Shown: positions 8,759-16,648, counted from the stretch's first letter. The stretch: DNA of 64,000 nucleotides from JACCVL01 sp963695375 (GCA_963695375.1 OY968767.1:186001-250000); one strand, 5' to 3'. Notes: generated from the sequence alone by a model not told the origin. A program made the numbers and translations.

Positions 8759-9089
8759 TGGTGCTCCTGAACCTAGTGCTGGTGGTGCGGTCGAAGGTGA
8801 CGACGCGAGTTGCCACACGTACGTCGGTGCCGAGCTGGCGGAGGTGGGCGACGAGTTCCTCACCGGTGGCAGCGAGCGCGTCGGTGCTTATCGGCTCGAG
8901 GGCATCGAGGACGAACAGCGCACTGGTGGTGTCCGCGGTGAGCTGGGTCTCATCGGCCGCACCAGCCTCGCTCTCGGTCGCGGGGGTGAGGCCGTCGACG
9001 GCGATGAGCAAAGCCCGATAGTCGGGTCGGAGAGCGGCGACGGCTTCGTCAACGCTGGCGCCGGCCAGGAAGGACGCGAGGTCAGTCAC
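8622..9089 (-). pseudogene. B3/4 (tRNA-binding) domain protein remnant with internal deletion
   Basis: A GTG at 9089 overlaps the upstream regulator's stop by 8 nt. It starts TDLASFLAGASVDEAVAALRPDYRALLIAVDGL, which looks like the beginning of a B3/4-domain protein. The next recognisable piece, DETQLTADTTSALFVLDALEP followed by LAATGEELVAHLRQLG, is the usual C-terminal end of that family. The central part (about 130 residues in intact members) is missing, apparently in frame, and the frame then runs uninterrupted into the ABM-like gene. Interpretation as a deletion derivative rests on memory of the family, not on an alignment. Confidence 0.5.
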
Positions 9090-9687
9090 GGCTTGCCTCG
9101 GACGTCGCGCCCGTTCCCACCCCGGGTTCAAACACGGTCAGGGAGAACCGGGCCGGTTCGGTGCTCTCGTTGGCGTAGGAGTGCGGCACGTCGCTGGCGA
9201 ACGAGATGGCGTCGTCGACCTCGAGGGTCTCGCTCTGGTCGCCGACGGTGACGGTGACCGTGCCCTCGCGGACCTGCAAGATCTCCTTGGTGCCGCGTAC
9301 GTGAGCCTCGCTGTCGTGCCGGTCGCCGGGGCCCAGGGTCCAGTCCCACAGCTCGAGAATGTCGGGAGGGGTTGTTCCGGCCAGCAGCACGCCACGGCCG
9401 CCTCCTTCGCCTGTCCATAGGGCGGGAGCCTCACCGCCGTGAATGACCTGCACGGGCTTGGTCTGCGGGACCGCGACCAGGTCCTGAAGGCCGATGCCGA
9501 GCGCGTTACTGAGGCGCAGGAGGGTGGTGACGCTGGGGTTCGCGGCGCCCTGCTCGACGTTGATGAGCATGCGCCGGCTCACCCCCGAGTGCTCGGCGAG
9601 CTGGTCGAGGGTCCACTCCCGCGTCTGCCGCTCGGAGCGCACCCTCGCGCCGATGGCGGCGGAGAGCGTGCTGGCATCGTCGTCCAT
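9082..9687 (-). CDS. XRE-family regulator with C-terminal cupin domain
   Basis: The 201-aa product has a Cro/CI-type HTH at about residues 10-65 (LDQLAEHSGVSRRMLINVEQG) and a cupin at about 105-190 (GPGDRHDSEAHVRGTKEILQV, VDDAISFASDVPHSYANE). I chose ATG 9687 because a TATACT box ends 6 nt upstream, the spacing of a leaderless start. A much longer upstream frame is non-homologous. It heads the minus-strand set that ends with the PLP trans-sulfuration enzyme, so it probably controls sulfur amino-acid use. Repeated GTGCA half-sites just upstream may be its operator. Confidence 0.8.
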   Translation of the reverse strand: MDDDASTLSAAIGARVRSERQTREWTLDQLAEHSGVSRRMLINVEQGAANPSVTTLLRLSNALGIGLQDLVAVPQTKPVQVIHGGEAPALWTGEGGGRGVLLAGTTPPDILELWDWTLGPGDRHDSEAHVRGTKEILQVREGTVTVTVGDQSETLEVDDAISFASDVPHSYANESTEPARFSLTVFEPGVGTGATSEASRD

Positions 9688-9990
9688 GAGTGCAGTATAG
9701 TGCATGCTTGGTGCAACGCAGACGAGTCCCGAAGCGACCCCATATGACTGCCGCATGCGACGCAGTTTGCCGGGATGGCTGTCCTGGCGGCCGACCTGGT
9801 CGGCTTCGTCGTCGAGCTTGCCCGCGGTGACGACGGCTCTCCGTAGGCCGCCTTGGGCGCGCCATCGGCGGTGGCTCCTACCTCCTCGCGTTGATCGTGC
9901 TCCGCCTGCGCCGCTGATCGGGGCTTCGGTCCACGCCCGGCCTCGCGCAAACCGGGACGCCGTGGCACGCGGCCTGCAATCCTGCGCGGC
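9688..9990. other. 303-nt divergent intergenic with a decayed membrane-protein fragment
   Basis: Besides the minus-strand promoter, the plus strand carries MAVLAADLVGFVVELARGDDGSP from 9775, interrupted by TAG. In another frame, LGRAIGGGSYLLALIVLRLRR ends with TGA at 9915-9917. Joined by a one-base shift, these would resemble the C-terminus of a small membrane protein, so I read 9775-9917 as a possible gene relic. The hydrolase promoter was not located. Confidence 0.3.
9694..9715 (-). promoter_or_regulatory. Leaderless promoter with repeated GTGCA half-sites
   Basis: On the minus strand TATACT (9694-9699) lies 6 nt before the ATG of the XRE-cupin gene, so transcription probably begins at the start codon. 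GTGCA occurs at 9700-9704 and 9711-9715 (plus-strand reading), an 11-nt phased direct repeat spanning the spacer. Autoregulation through this repeat is plausible but unproven. Confidence 0.45.
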
Positions 9991-10815
9991 ATGAGCGCCC
10001 CTGCGACCGCCGCCACCCAGTTCGCCACCTCGGCGGACGGGACCCCGATCGCCTACGAGGTGACGGGCAGCGGCCCACCCCTCGTCATCGTCGAGGGCGC
10101 GCTGTGCCATCGCGGGATGGGCGCCTTCGAGGAGCTCGCGCCGATCCTGGCGGACCGCTTCACCGTCGTCGGCTACGACCGGCGCGGTCGCGGCGAGAGC
10201 GGACCGGGCGCGTCGCCGTACCAGGTCCAGCGGGAGGTCGAGGACCTGCTCGCCGTCCTCGCCGACTTCGGCTCGGAGGCGTTCGTCTTCGGCATGTCCT
10301 CCGGCGCGGCGCTGGCGCTGGAGGCGGCTCGGCAGGGGGCGCTGAGCAGCCGGCTCGCCGTGTACGAGCCGCCGTTCATCCTGGACGGCAGCCACCCGCC
10401 GGACGACCCCGGGTTCACCGGCGAGCTTCGCGGGCTGCTGGCCAGCGGCCGCCGAACCCGGGCGGTGAAGGCGTTCCTGCGGCTGCTGGGCGTACCAGCA
10501 CCGATCGTCGCGGTGCTGCCGCTGCTCCCGATGTGGAGGAAGCTCAAGGCTTCCGCGGACACGCTCCCCAACGACTTCGAGATCGTCTCGCCCTACCGCC
10601 GGGCGCTCCCGCTGCCGGACGGTCACTACGCCAGGATCACCGTGCCCACGCTGCTGATCGCCGGCGGCAAGAGCCCGGCCTACATGCAGCACGCCCCGGT
10701 GGCCATCGCCGAACAGATCCCCGGCGCCGACACGGCCGTCCTGAAGGGGCAGACCCACGAGGTCAAGGCCGAGGTGCTCGCCCCGGTGCTGGTCCGGCAC
10801 TTCCTGACCGGGTGA
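9991..10815 (+). CDS. Alpha/beta hydrolase
   Basis: This 274-aa protein has the alpha/beta-hydrolase fold signature: an oxyanion-region strand PPLVIVEGALCHRG, the strand GYDRRGRGESG, a nucleophile elbow GMSSG (Ser at about 103) and a C-terminal His in GQTHEVKAEV. The acid is probably in TLLIAGGKSPAY. No signal peptide is seen. Such short, lid-poor members occur as esterases or haloperoxidase-like enzymes. The start is an ATG, with no strong ribosome site. The next gene is a truncated acetyltransferase relic, so no functional partner is visible. Confidence 0.8.
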   Translation: MSAPATAATQFATSADGTPIAYEVTGSGPPLVIVEGALCHRGMGAFEELAPILADRFTVVGYDRRGRGESGPGASPYQVQREVEDLLAVLADFGSEAFVFGMSSGAALALEAARQGALSSRLAVYEPPFILDGSHPPDDPGFTGELRGLLASGRRTRAVKAFLRLLGVPAPIVAVLPLLPMWRKLKASADTLPNDFEIVSPYRRALPLPDGHYARITVPTLLIAGGKSPAYMQHAPVAIAEQIPGADTAVLKGQTHEVKAEVLAPVLVRHFLTG

Positions 10816-10859
10816 GTCTCCCCAGGCCACTCACCACCGCCGGAGGCGATACTCGCTGC

Positions 10860-11258
10860 ATGTCCGTGCAGGTGGTGAGCAGCTCGTCGCGGCCCGATCT
10901 CGACGACGAGGCGCAGGCGGCCTTCCGGGAGCGGTGGCCCGAGTTCATCTTCCACGACCCGATCCCGCGGACGTACATGTCCCGCGTGCAGGATTACGCG
11001 AGCTGGAAGGGCCCGGACGGTCTGTCCATCGACCCCTGGATCCGGACTCACCAACGGATGGGAGCTCGGATCATCGGACCGGCGCCGGACTCGATGGTCA
11101 TCCCCGGCACGGTCGCCGAGTGGGAGCAGTGGGCGGACATGCCGCTACCCGTGACAGGTCACTACGTCGTGCCGGACGCGCTGAACATGCTGGACGTCAG
11201 CCGGGAGGACGACCTCGCCGTCTATCGCGAGGAGACCCTGTGGGATCAGCACCGCTGA
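10860..11258 (+). CDS. N-acetyltransferase-like protein with the catalytic middle deleted
   Basis: The 132-aa frame opens with QAAFRERWPEFIFHDPIPRTYM, a typical start of a roughly 250-aa actinobacterial GNAT-like family. It then passes directly to YASWKGPDGLSIDPWIRTHQRM, ARIIGPAPDSMVIPGTVAEW and YVVPDALNMLDVSREDD, the C-terminal third of the same family. The central acetyl-CoA binding region (about 100-110 residues) is absent and the frame remains open. A GATACT box 6-7 nt before the ATG suggests a leaderless promoter is still present. It is probably a non-catalytic remnant. Family recognition is from memory. Confidence 0.55.
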   Translation: MSVQVVSSSSRPDLDDEAQAAFRERWPEFIFHDPIPRTYMSRVQDYASWKGPDGLSIDPWIRTHQRMGARIIGPAPDSMVIPGTVAEWEQWADMPLPVTGHYVVPDALNMLDVSREDDLAVYREETLWDQHR

Positions 11259-11328
11259 GCGACACGCTTGGCGCCACGAAGAGGTGGACACGCCCTTGTG
11301 AGCAGCCGGGGGGCTAGGGCAGCGGGCC

Positions 11329-11703
11329 TCACGACGTCAAAGAGCGCCAGGCCTGGAATCCAGCGACCAGATCCGTGGCCGATCGTAGCCCCAGCTCTTG
11401 AAGGGACGCGGCTGCAAGACTCGAGCTGTAGCCCTCGTTGCAGACGATGATGAGCCGGGTGTCGGCATCGGTCACGATGGGCAACCGGTGCGGGGAGGTC
11501 GGGTCCAGCCGCCATTCGAGGACGTTGCGGTCGACGACGATGGCGCCGGGCAGCTCGCCGTCACGTTGCCGTTGCTCGATCGGGCGAATGTCGATGAGGG
11601 TAGCGCCGGCGGCCAGTTCCTCGGCGAGGCGTTCGGGCCGTACCCGGTCCAGCCTGCTGCGGGCCTGGGCCAGCAGCACGTCGATAGCCGGGGGATCCTT
11701 CAC
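11329..11703 (-). CDS. Rhodanese-like single-domain sulfurtransferase
   Basis: The 124-aa protein contains the rhodanese pattern: ATLIDIRPIEQRQRDGELPGAIVVDRNVLEW and an active-site loop VCNEGYSSS with Cys at about residue 88, ending in GFQAW. It would form a persulfide on Cys and hand sulfane sulfur to an acceptor. The start is GTG at 11703. The neighbours (acetyltransferase relic and LuxR-linked barrel protein) do not identify a partner, though sulfur metabolism is represented by the PLP enzyme 3 kb away. Confidence 0.85.
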   Translation of the reverse strand: MKDPPAIDVLLAQARSRLDRVRPERLAEELAAGATLIDIRPIEQRQRDGELPGAIVVDRNVLEWRLDPTSPHRLPIVTDADTRLIIVCNEGYSSSLAAASLQELGLRSATDLVAGFQAWRSLTS

Positions 11704-11785
11704 GGGCGCGCGCCTCCTCGCTCGGATCCTAGGAGGTTCGGGCGTGTTCCCGCTGGTGGACAGATCGGTCCACCCGCGGCGTCGG

Positions 11786-12067
11786 TCATGTCGGGACGTC
11801 CTCGAGGATCATGGCCGCGGGGGCGCCGACCAGGGCGGGGGCGTGGGGCGTACCCCAGACGTTCGCGTGCAGGAATCCGAGGAACGCCGTGGCCTCGTCG
11901 GTGCTGTCGAAGGCGAGGTCGATGACGACCCAGCGTTCGTCGTCCACTGCACGGCGGACCCGTTCGTGTCGTACTCCGGCCTTGGTTCGTGCGCCGGCGA
12001 ACTTTGCGAAGGCGGTGCTCCAGGTGGGGTAGTCGGTGATCGCGTGCTCGATGTGCAGGGTGGGCAT
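11786..12067 (-). CDS. Small dimeric alpha/beta-barrel (ABM-like) protein divergent from a LuxR regulator
   Basis: The 93-aa protein starts PTLHIEHAITDYPTWSTAFAKFAG and contains VVIDLAFDSTDEATAFLGFL, a beta-alpha-beta pattern found in ABM/cyclase-like barrels. No catalytic residues can be assigned. The ATG at 12067 follows a GGGAGC ribosome site. It is divergent from the GAF-LuxR gene at 12195, with a short inverted repeat between them, which suggests it is that regulator's target. The pairing of regulator and small barrel protein recurs at 14.2 and 16.6 kb. Confidence 0.65.
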   Translation of the reverse strand: MPTLHIEHAITDYPTWSTAFAKFAGARTKAGVRHERVRRAVDDERWVVIDLAFDSTDEATAFLGFLHANVWGTPHAPALVGAPAAMILEDVPT

Positions 12068-12142
12068 GGGTGCTCCCGGAGGTGTGAGGGGCGGGTTCGC
12101 CGGCGTGTTCGACGCTAGGGGTGTCGGCCGGGAGGGCGGTAT

Positions 12143-12188
12143 CCCAGATTCCTGGGGGTCTGCTTCGGCGGGCTGGCGGCGTTACCGT
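12143..12188. promoter_or_regulatory. Inverted repeat and leaderless promoter between divergent genes
   Basis: CCCAG-ATTC-CTGGG (12143-12156) is a perfect 5-bp-arm inverted repeat in the gap between the barrel protein and the LuxR gene. TACCGT (12183-12188) lies 6 nt before the LuxR ATG, consistent with a leaderless start. The repeat is a candidate operator; both assignments are by eye. Confidence 0.35.
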
Positions 12189-12194
12189 CCGTGC

Positions 12195-13271
12195 ATGGCC
12201 GCACCTGCCCACCATCGCCGCGTCGCGGAGCAGGTCGCCGAGTGCTGCGCGCGAGCCGGTGACCCCCGCACGCTGCGGCTGCAGGTGCTGGATCGTCTCG
12301 CGGAGGTCGTGCCGTACGACGCCTATGCGTGGTTGCTCACCGATCCGGAGACCGCGGTGGGCGGCTCGCCGATCGCGGATGTCCCCTGCCTGCCGCGGCT
12401 GCCCGAGCTGATCCGCCTCAAATACCTCACCGAGGTGAACCGGTGGACGACCATCCGCGGCTCCGTGGCCCGGCTCCGCGACGTCACGGCTGGTGACCTG
12501 TCTCGAAGCGAGCTGTGGGCGCAGCTGCTCGTCCAGTACGACGTGAGCGACGTCGCCTCGGCGGTGTTCACCGACGCCCACGGCTGCTGGGGCTTTCTCG
12601 ACCTGTGGCGCATCGGCGAGCCGACCGCCTTCTCCAGCGAGGAGGAGGAGCTGCTCGTCACGATCGCCGGGATCGTCGCACCCGCATTGAGACGGCTCCA
12701 GGCAGCGGCGTTTCTCCCAGCGCCTATGCCACCCACCTCGTCCGTCTCGGGGCGCGACGCCGGTCCGGCTGTCCTCCTGCTCTCCCCGGATCTCGCCGTG
12801 ATGTCGCAGACTGTGAAGACGGAGACCTACCTGCGCACGATCGTGCCGACTGAGGAGGGCCGCCGCCCGATCCCGGCCACGGCCTACAACGTCGGCGCGC
12901 AACTCCTCGCGGTCGAGGCCGGTGTGGATGACCATCCTCCCCTCACCCGGCTGCACCTGGCCGGTGGGCGGTGGGTGACCATGAGCGCGGCTCGGCTAAG
13001 CGCAACCGGGCCCGTGCAGGATCGGCCCATCGCGGTAACGGTCCAGACGACGAGCCCCGCTGACCGGCTGGTCGTGTTCGCGCGGGCATGCGCTCTCACC
13101 GCGCGGGAGACCGTGGTGGTGCGGCAGCTGGCAGACGGCGCCGACACGCGACAGCTGGCCCGCCGCCTCGCCATCTCCGAGAACACCGCCCAGGACCACC
13201 TCAAGGCGATCTTCGCCAAGACCTCGACCAGCAGCCGGTTGCAGCTGGTCTCCCGGGCCTTCGGCGGCTGA
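12195..13271 (+). CDS. LuxR-family regulator with N-terminal GAF-like sensor
   Basis: The 358-aa protein has an N-terminal sensor segment (about residues 10-170: LQVLDRLAEVVPYDAYAWLL, ASAVFTDAHGCWGFLDLWR) typical of GAF-like regions in actinobacterial LuxR proteins. The C-terminal LuxR HTH (about 300-355) contains LTARETVVVRQLADGADTRQL and LAISENTAQDHLKAIFAKT. There is no receiver domain. An upstream in-frame extension lacks homology, and the TACCGT box 6 nt before ATG 12195 supports this start. It probably senses a small ligand and controls the divergent barrel protein. Confidence 0.8.
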   Translation: MAAPAHHRRVAEQVAECCARAGDPRTLRLQVLDRLAEVVPYDAYAWLLTDPETAVGGSPIADVPCLPRLPELIRLKYLTEVNRWTTIRGSVARLRDVTAGDLSRSELWAQLLVQYDVSDVASAVFTDAHGCWGFLDLWRIGEPTAFSSEEEELLVTIAGIVAPALRRLQAAAFLPAPMPPTSSVSGRDAGPAVLLLSPDLAVMSQTVKTETYLRTIVPTEEGRRPIPATAYNVGAQLLAVEAGVDDHPPLTRLHLAGGRWVTMSAARLSATGPVQDRPIAVTVQTTSPADRLVVFARACALTARETVVVRQLADGADTRQLARRLAISENTAQDHLKAIFAKTSTSSRLQLVSRAFGG

Positions 13272-13466
13272 TGGGCGCAGCAGACCTCGCTCACCGAGCG
13301 GAGAGAGCGGAGAGAGCGACCAGCGTGGCCCGGCCCGAAGACCACGCCCGGCCCGAGTCGACCTCGAGGGGCACCCGGCGCTGCAATCGCTCGCGTCGTC
13401 GAGGCCGCAGCGACCTGTGAACGGGCGTTCAGCTGCTGGTCTGTGTGCAGGACGCTGTAGGACTCT

Positions 13467-14201
13467 TTAGAGCGCCTTGGCAGAGGGCTCACCCGCGGTG
13501 AGGAACTGCGCTTCGGGACGAGATGTGAACCGGTCCGGCATGACCAGGATGTCTTGGATCCTGTCGACCCTGAGGCTGCGGACGTCATCGCGCAGTCGGT
13601 CCCAGACGAGCGCGTACCAGATCGGGACGCTGTAGTAGAGGTAGTGGAACTCGACCTGGCGGTCGGTCGTGGTGGCGTGCCGGTTCTCATACCTGATCGT
13701 CGCGACGCGGTGCGTGGCGAAGGCTTCGAGCAGGGGCCTCGTGACGGCGTCGGGCGGTGAGATATAGGTCGACAGCATCTGTTCCGACGCGGGGGACCCG
13801 ACGAGGATTCTCGTGCGGACCGCGCGGATGCGCTGCGCCTGGGTCGGAGCGAAGGATCTCGCGATCTTCCGTGCGATCGCGCGGGCATCGCCCAGGAGCA
13901 GGGGTGAGCCGACCTTCTCTGCGATGGCCAGGCTGAGCAGCACTCCGATGGCTTCGGACTCGTTGAGGTGCACACGACCGAGTGACCATCCGTGCTCGAG
14001 ACGCAGCCCGCCACCGCGGCCCCGGTCACTGTCCACCGGCATCCCCAGATCGCGAAGAAACGCCAGGTCTCGGTGCAGCGTGCGGACGCTCACGTGCAAC
14101 TCGGCGGCGAGCTCGGCTGCGGTCGTGTAGTCCCGCTCGACCAAGAGCGATTTCAGGGACTCGAGACGTCCTGCCCGCCCGCTGCCCTCCATGTCACCCA
14201 T
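13467..14201 (-). CDS. DeoR-type HTH regulator with WYL domain (YafY family)
   Basis: An N-terminal DeoR-like winged HTH (LLVERDYTTAAELAAELHVS, VRTLHRDLAFLRDLG) is followed by a WYL-type region (TIRYENRHATTTDRQVEFHYLY, WYALVWDRLRDDVRSLRVDRI) and a short C-terminal extension. The WYL core here reads VPIWYAL. Three in-frame starts exist; ATG 14201 is favoured because a CATATT box ends 7 nt upstream, with TTGGTC as a -35 at 17-nt spacing. WYL proteins bind nucleic acids or nucleotides and often regulate DNA-damage or defence genes. It is divergent from a barrel-protein/AlkD pair, its likely target. Confidence 0.8.
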   Translation of the reverse strand: MGDMEGSGRAGRLESLKSLLVERDYTTAAELAAELHVSVRTLHRDLAFLRDLGMPVDSDRGRGGGLRLEHGWSLGRVHLNESEAIGVLLSLAIAEKVGSPLLLGDARAIARKIARSFAPTQAQRIRAVRTRILVGSPASEQMLSTYISPPDAVTRPLLEAFATHRVATIRYENRHATTTDRQVEFHYLYYSVPIWYALVWDRLRDDVRSLRVDRIQDILVMPDRFTSRPEAQFLTAGEPSAKAL

Positions 14202-14267
14202 GTTGCTAAATATGACACTCATCGTCAGGTTGACCAATAGCGTTGCTGGTGACGAGAGGAAAACACC
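14202..14267. promoter_or_regulatory. Divergent promoter region, WYL regulator / barrel protein
   Basis: This short AT-richer gap holds the minus-strand TTGGTC-17-CATATT promoter for the WYL regulator. On the plus strand TTGACC (14232-14237) could serve as a -35, and GAGAGGAAAA precedes the ATG at 14268 as ribosome site. The overlap of the two promoters would let the WYL protein act on both. Confidence 0.45.
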
Positions 14268-14561
14268 ATGCAGATTGCACTGGCACCATTCACGCTCAAG
14301 CCGGGCGTTACCGAGGAGGACCTGGTGCGGGCTTCCGAGCAGTTCGAGACCGGATTCGCCCGCAAGCAGGACGGCATCGTGCGTCGCGTGCTGGTCCGCG
14401 ACCTCACCGGCGGATACGCCGACCTCGTGTTCTTCGAGAGCAAGAGGGCGATGGAGCGGGTCATCGAGGCCGAGCAGGACGACGAAGTCTGCGCGCGATT
14501 CAGGTCACTCATGGAGGACAGCGACTACAGCGAGTTCGAGGTCCTCGAGACCTACGAGTGA
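14268..14561 (+). CDS. Small dimeric alpha/beta-barrel protein coupled to AlkD-like gene
   Basis: The 97-aa protein reads QIALAPFTLKPGVTEEDLVR, ARKQDGIVRRVLVRDLTGGYADLVFFESKRAMERVIEAE, and ends EFEVLETYE. This is the one-repeat ABM-like fold seen in stress-linked proteins; no catalytic residues are assigned. It begins 66 nt after the divergent WYL regulator, and its stop overlaps the ATG of the AlkD-like gene (ATGA), so the two are translationally coupled. Confidence 0.65.
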   Translation: MQIALAPFTLKPGVTEEDLVRASEQFETGFARKQDGIVRRVLVRDLTGGYADLVFFESKRAMERVIEAEQDDEVCARFRSLMEDSDYSEFEVLETYE

Positions 14562-15409
14562 TGGCCAGCCAACGAGTCCTCCTCAAGGACCAGCTCTTCA
14601 ACCGCGACAAGATCACCCAGCTCGCAACCGAGCTCCACGAGGCCGATGACACGATCGACGTCCAGGCGTTCGTGGACCGGGCGATGTCGCGACTACCCGA
14701 GCTGGAGCTCAAACAGCGCATCGCATGGATCGCGGATTGCCTGGACAAGCACCTGCCGGGCGACTTCCGGCAGGCAGTGGACCTGATCGTGGTCTCACTG
14801 CCCGCCCCGTGCGACCCGACCCTCACCGATGGCGACTTCGGGGATTTCATCTATGCGCCGTACGGCGAGTACGTCGCACGGCACGGTTGTGTCCCCCGTT
14901 ACCTGCGGCCGTCCTTCGCCGCTATCCGCACGCTGACCACGCGGTTCTCAGGAGAGTTCGCCATCCGACCTTTCGTCGACACGTTTCCCAGCGAGACCCT
15001 GGACACACTCACCGAGTGGACGGGCGACTCCCACTACCACGTGCGGCGGTTGTGCAGCGAGGGCACCCGACAGAGGCTGCCCTGGGCAAGGAAGCTGCGC
15101 GTTCCGCTCGACTACGCCGTGCCCTTGCTGGAGCGTCTGCACGACGATCCGACGCGGTACGTCACCCGCTCTGTCGCCAACCACCTGAACGACATATCCC
15201 GAACCGACCCAGACCTGACACTTGAGCTCCTCAATCGCTGGAGACGCTCAACCCGCCAACCGAGCAAGGAGATCGACTACATCGTCCGTCATGCGACGAG
15301 GTCCTTGGTGAGGCGAGGCCACCCCGGTGCCTTGAGACTGCACGACGTCGAGACGAGTGCCGCCGTCGCAAGTCACCAACATGCGATTCCTAACACGGCC
15401 AAGAGCTAA
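14561..15409 (+). CDS. AlkD-like DNA alkylation repair protein (HEAT-like repeats)
   Basis: The 282-aa protein consists of helical repeats, with family blocks such as LTEWTGDSHYHVRRLCSEGTR, RLPWARKL, LLERLHDDPTRYVTRSVANHL and NDISRTDPDLTLELLNRW. These match the AlkD/AlkC-type DNA alkylation repair family, whose members grip DNA in a HEAT-repeat cradle and remove N3/N7-alkyl purines. The AlkC-like branch (DNA alkylation repair protein with RxVANHLND) fits best. It is coupled by ATGA overlap to the barrel protein and is probably controlled by the WYL regulator. Confidence 0.75.
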   Translation: MASQRVLLKDQLFNRDKITQLATELHEADDTIDVQAFVDRAMSRLPELELKQRIAWIADCLDKHLPGDFRQAVDLIVVSLPAPCDPTLTDGDFGDFIYAPYGEYVARHGCVPRYLRPSFAAIRTLTTRFSGEFAIRPFVDTFPSETLDTLTEWTGDSHYHVRRLCSEGTRQRLPWARKLRVPLDYAVPLLERLHDDPTRYVTRSVANHLNDISRTDPDLTLELLNRWRRSTRQPSKEIDYIVRHATRSLVRRGHPGALRLHDVETSAAVASHQHAIPNTAKS

Positions 15410-15845
15410 AGACTGTTGAGTCCGTTGACCACGGCGTCGTCCAGGGCGATGTGCAGAGTGGTGTGGCAGTTGCGGCGGGTGGCGTCGGCGCGTCGGTCGG
15501 CTTGCATGGCCAGCATCAGCGTCGTCGCCGAACGTGACGGTGTACCGGCCGTCCGGTGCGCTTCTTCTGTCGGGGCATGCACTCGATCCCCTTCTGCGTC
15601 TGATCGATGCGGAAGGAAGTCGGGATATGACGCTTCCTGATCGCCGGTCCTACAGCGTCACACGGCCGTCAGCTGGCGTTCCTCAAGACGCACTCACTGC
15701 CGCTACCCGGTGGGTGAGTGACGCCTGAATCCTCCTCCGAGCGCCGTTCGCGGAGCCACGTCGTGCGATCGAGGGCGCCCTTGGGCGGTCGCTCAGTAGC
15801 CTTGCCTGCGTATCCGCGAAGTCGGAGCGTCAGGCGGTACGCGAG
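15410..15845. other. 436-nt stretch without a recognisable gene
   Basis: No frame has a recognisable protein. The minus strand carries short Arg-rich fragments (MPRQKKRTGRPV from about 15577, and MQADRRADATRRNC to a TAG at 15410) that look like pieces of a decayed small gene. The frame of the next hypothetical gene is open upstream to at least 15759, so part of this region may have coded its N-terminus. Confidence 0.4.
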
Positions 15846-16184
15846 GTGGTCGCGGCCTGCCACGAGGCTCAATTGGCTGAGCTCGTCGAGCGAGTGGTCG
15901 AAACAGTCGACAGTTTTCGTGCCGGCGAACTCGACGCCTTCAACGCCGACCAGGTCCTCTCCCAGTACAGCCGCGCCGCGAAGGAGCTGTGGAAGTTCTG
16001 CAACCTCGGTGACGTCGTGGTCACCGCGTGGCTGAGTAGCGAAGAGGCCCCGGCCGCTTGGTGGGAGCGAGGGCCCAAGACCGGCGCTGAGACCGAGACC
16101 GCCTCGGAGCCGGCATGGGCCACGGCCGCGGGAATTCAGCTCACGTTGACCAGGATCGTCACCGGCGACGAACGTCAGGGATGA
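15846..16184 (+). CDS. Hypothetical protein, possibly N-terminally truncated
   Basis: The frame reads AQLAELVERVVETVDSFRAGELDAF, NADQVLSQYSRAAKELWKFCN and AWWERGPKT. It resembles a conserved actinobacterial hypothetical family that I recognise only by the LWKFCN block. The start is uncertain: GTG 15846 is a choice of convenience, as the frame is open and has compatible sequence for about 30 codons upstream. The stop overlaps the start of a further short frame (ATGA). Function is unknown. Confidence 0.5.
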   Translation: MVAACHEAQLAELVERVVETVDSFRAGELDAFNADQVLSQYSRAAKELWKFCNLGDVVVTAWLSSEEAPAAWWERGPKTGAETETASEPAWATAAGIQLTLTRIVTGDERQG

Positions 16185-16324
16185 ACACAAACGAACTCAT
16201 CGCGCGAGCCGACTTCGCGCACTCCAGTCTCCGGATGGCGACCGCCGCCTATCCGGCCCGGTTCAGGGGCCAGTCTCGTGTCCACGCAGAATCGGACCTG
16301 CGGGGCCTTACTGGCCTGGTGTGA
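16181..16324 (+). CDS. Short hypothetical ORF coupled to the preceding gene, probably truncated
   Basis: ATG 16181 overlaps the upstream TGA and opens a 47-codon frame (MNTNELIARADFAHSSLRMA). The coupling suggests a real second gene of an operon, but the product loses any regularity after about residue 30 and stops at 16324. I do not recognise it. The following 320 nt look non-coding. Confidence 0.35.
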   Translation: MNTNELIARADFAHSSLRMATAAYPARFRGQSRVHAESDLRGLTGLV

Positions 16325-16648
16325 TCGCCAGGGCCTGGATCCCATCGAGACCAGACGCACACATCGCGCTGTACCTGCGCTGGATGCAGGAGGTGCGTCT
16401 TACCGCAGCCGCGAGCGCAGCTTGGCCGCCCGGGAGGGCATCCGAGACTCTGGGTAACCGTAGTCGCGCGGTGAGCACATGTCCTGATCTCAGGAGTAGC
16501 TCTGTCCCCGGGTTGTTGACGACGGCCTTCCGGGGAAGTCGGTACGAAAGAACTTTCGTAGACGATGTCGAAGGCGCAGGATGTCGTTCGACGTACGGGT
16601 GAGTCGACCACCGAGCAGCGGTGGGCACCGAAGCTGAGGAGTGGAGCC
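16325..16648. other. 324-nt intergenic with a perfect 18-bp palindrome
   Basis: No convincing gene is present on either strand. The stretch contains a TTGACG motif near 16516 and the perfect palindrome at 16543-16560. GAGGAG at about 16636 is the ribosome site of the YCII-domain gene at 16649. It probably holds the promoter of the ECF42 module. Confidence 0.45.
16543..16560. promoter_or_regulatory. Perfect palindrome, candidate operator
   Basis: TACGAAAG-AA-CTTTCGTA has 8-bp arms with a 2-bp centre. It lies about 90 nt upstream of the YCII-domain start and is much more AT-rich than its surroundings. The symmetry and size fit a dimeric repressor site; no U-tract follows, so a terminator is less likely. 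The cognate protein is not evident. Confidence 0.5.

Noticed and set aside
13296..13320. GAGCGGAGA-type tandem repeat
   Set aside because: Short and low complexity between two genes; nothing to suggest function.
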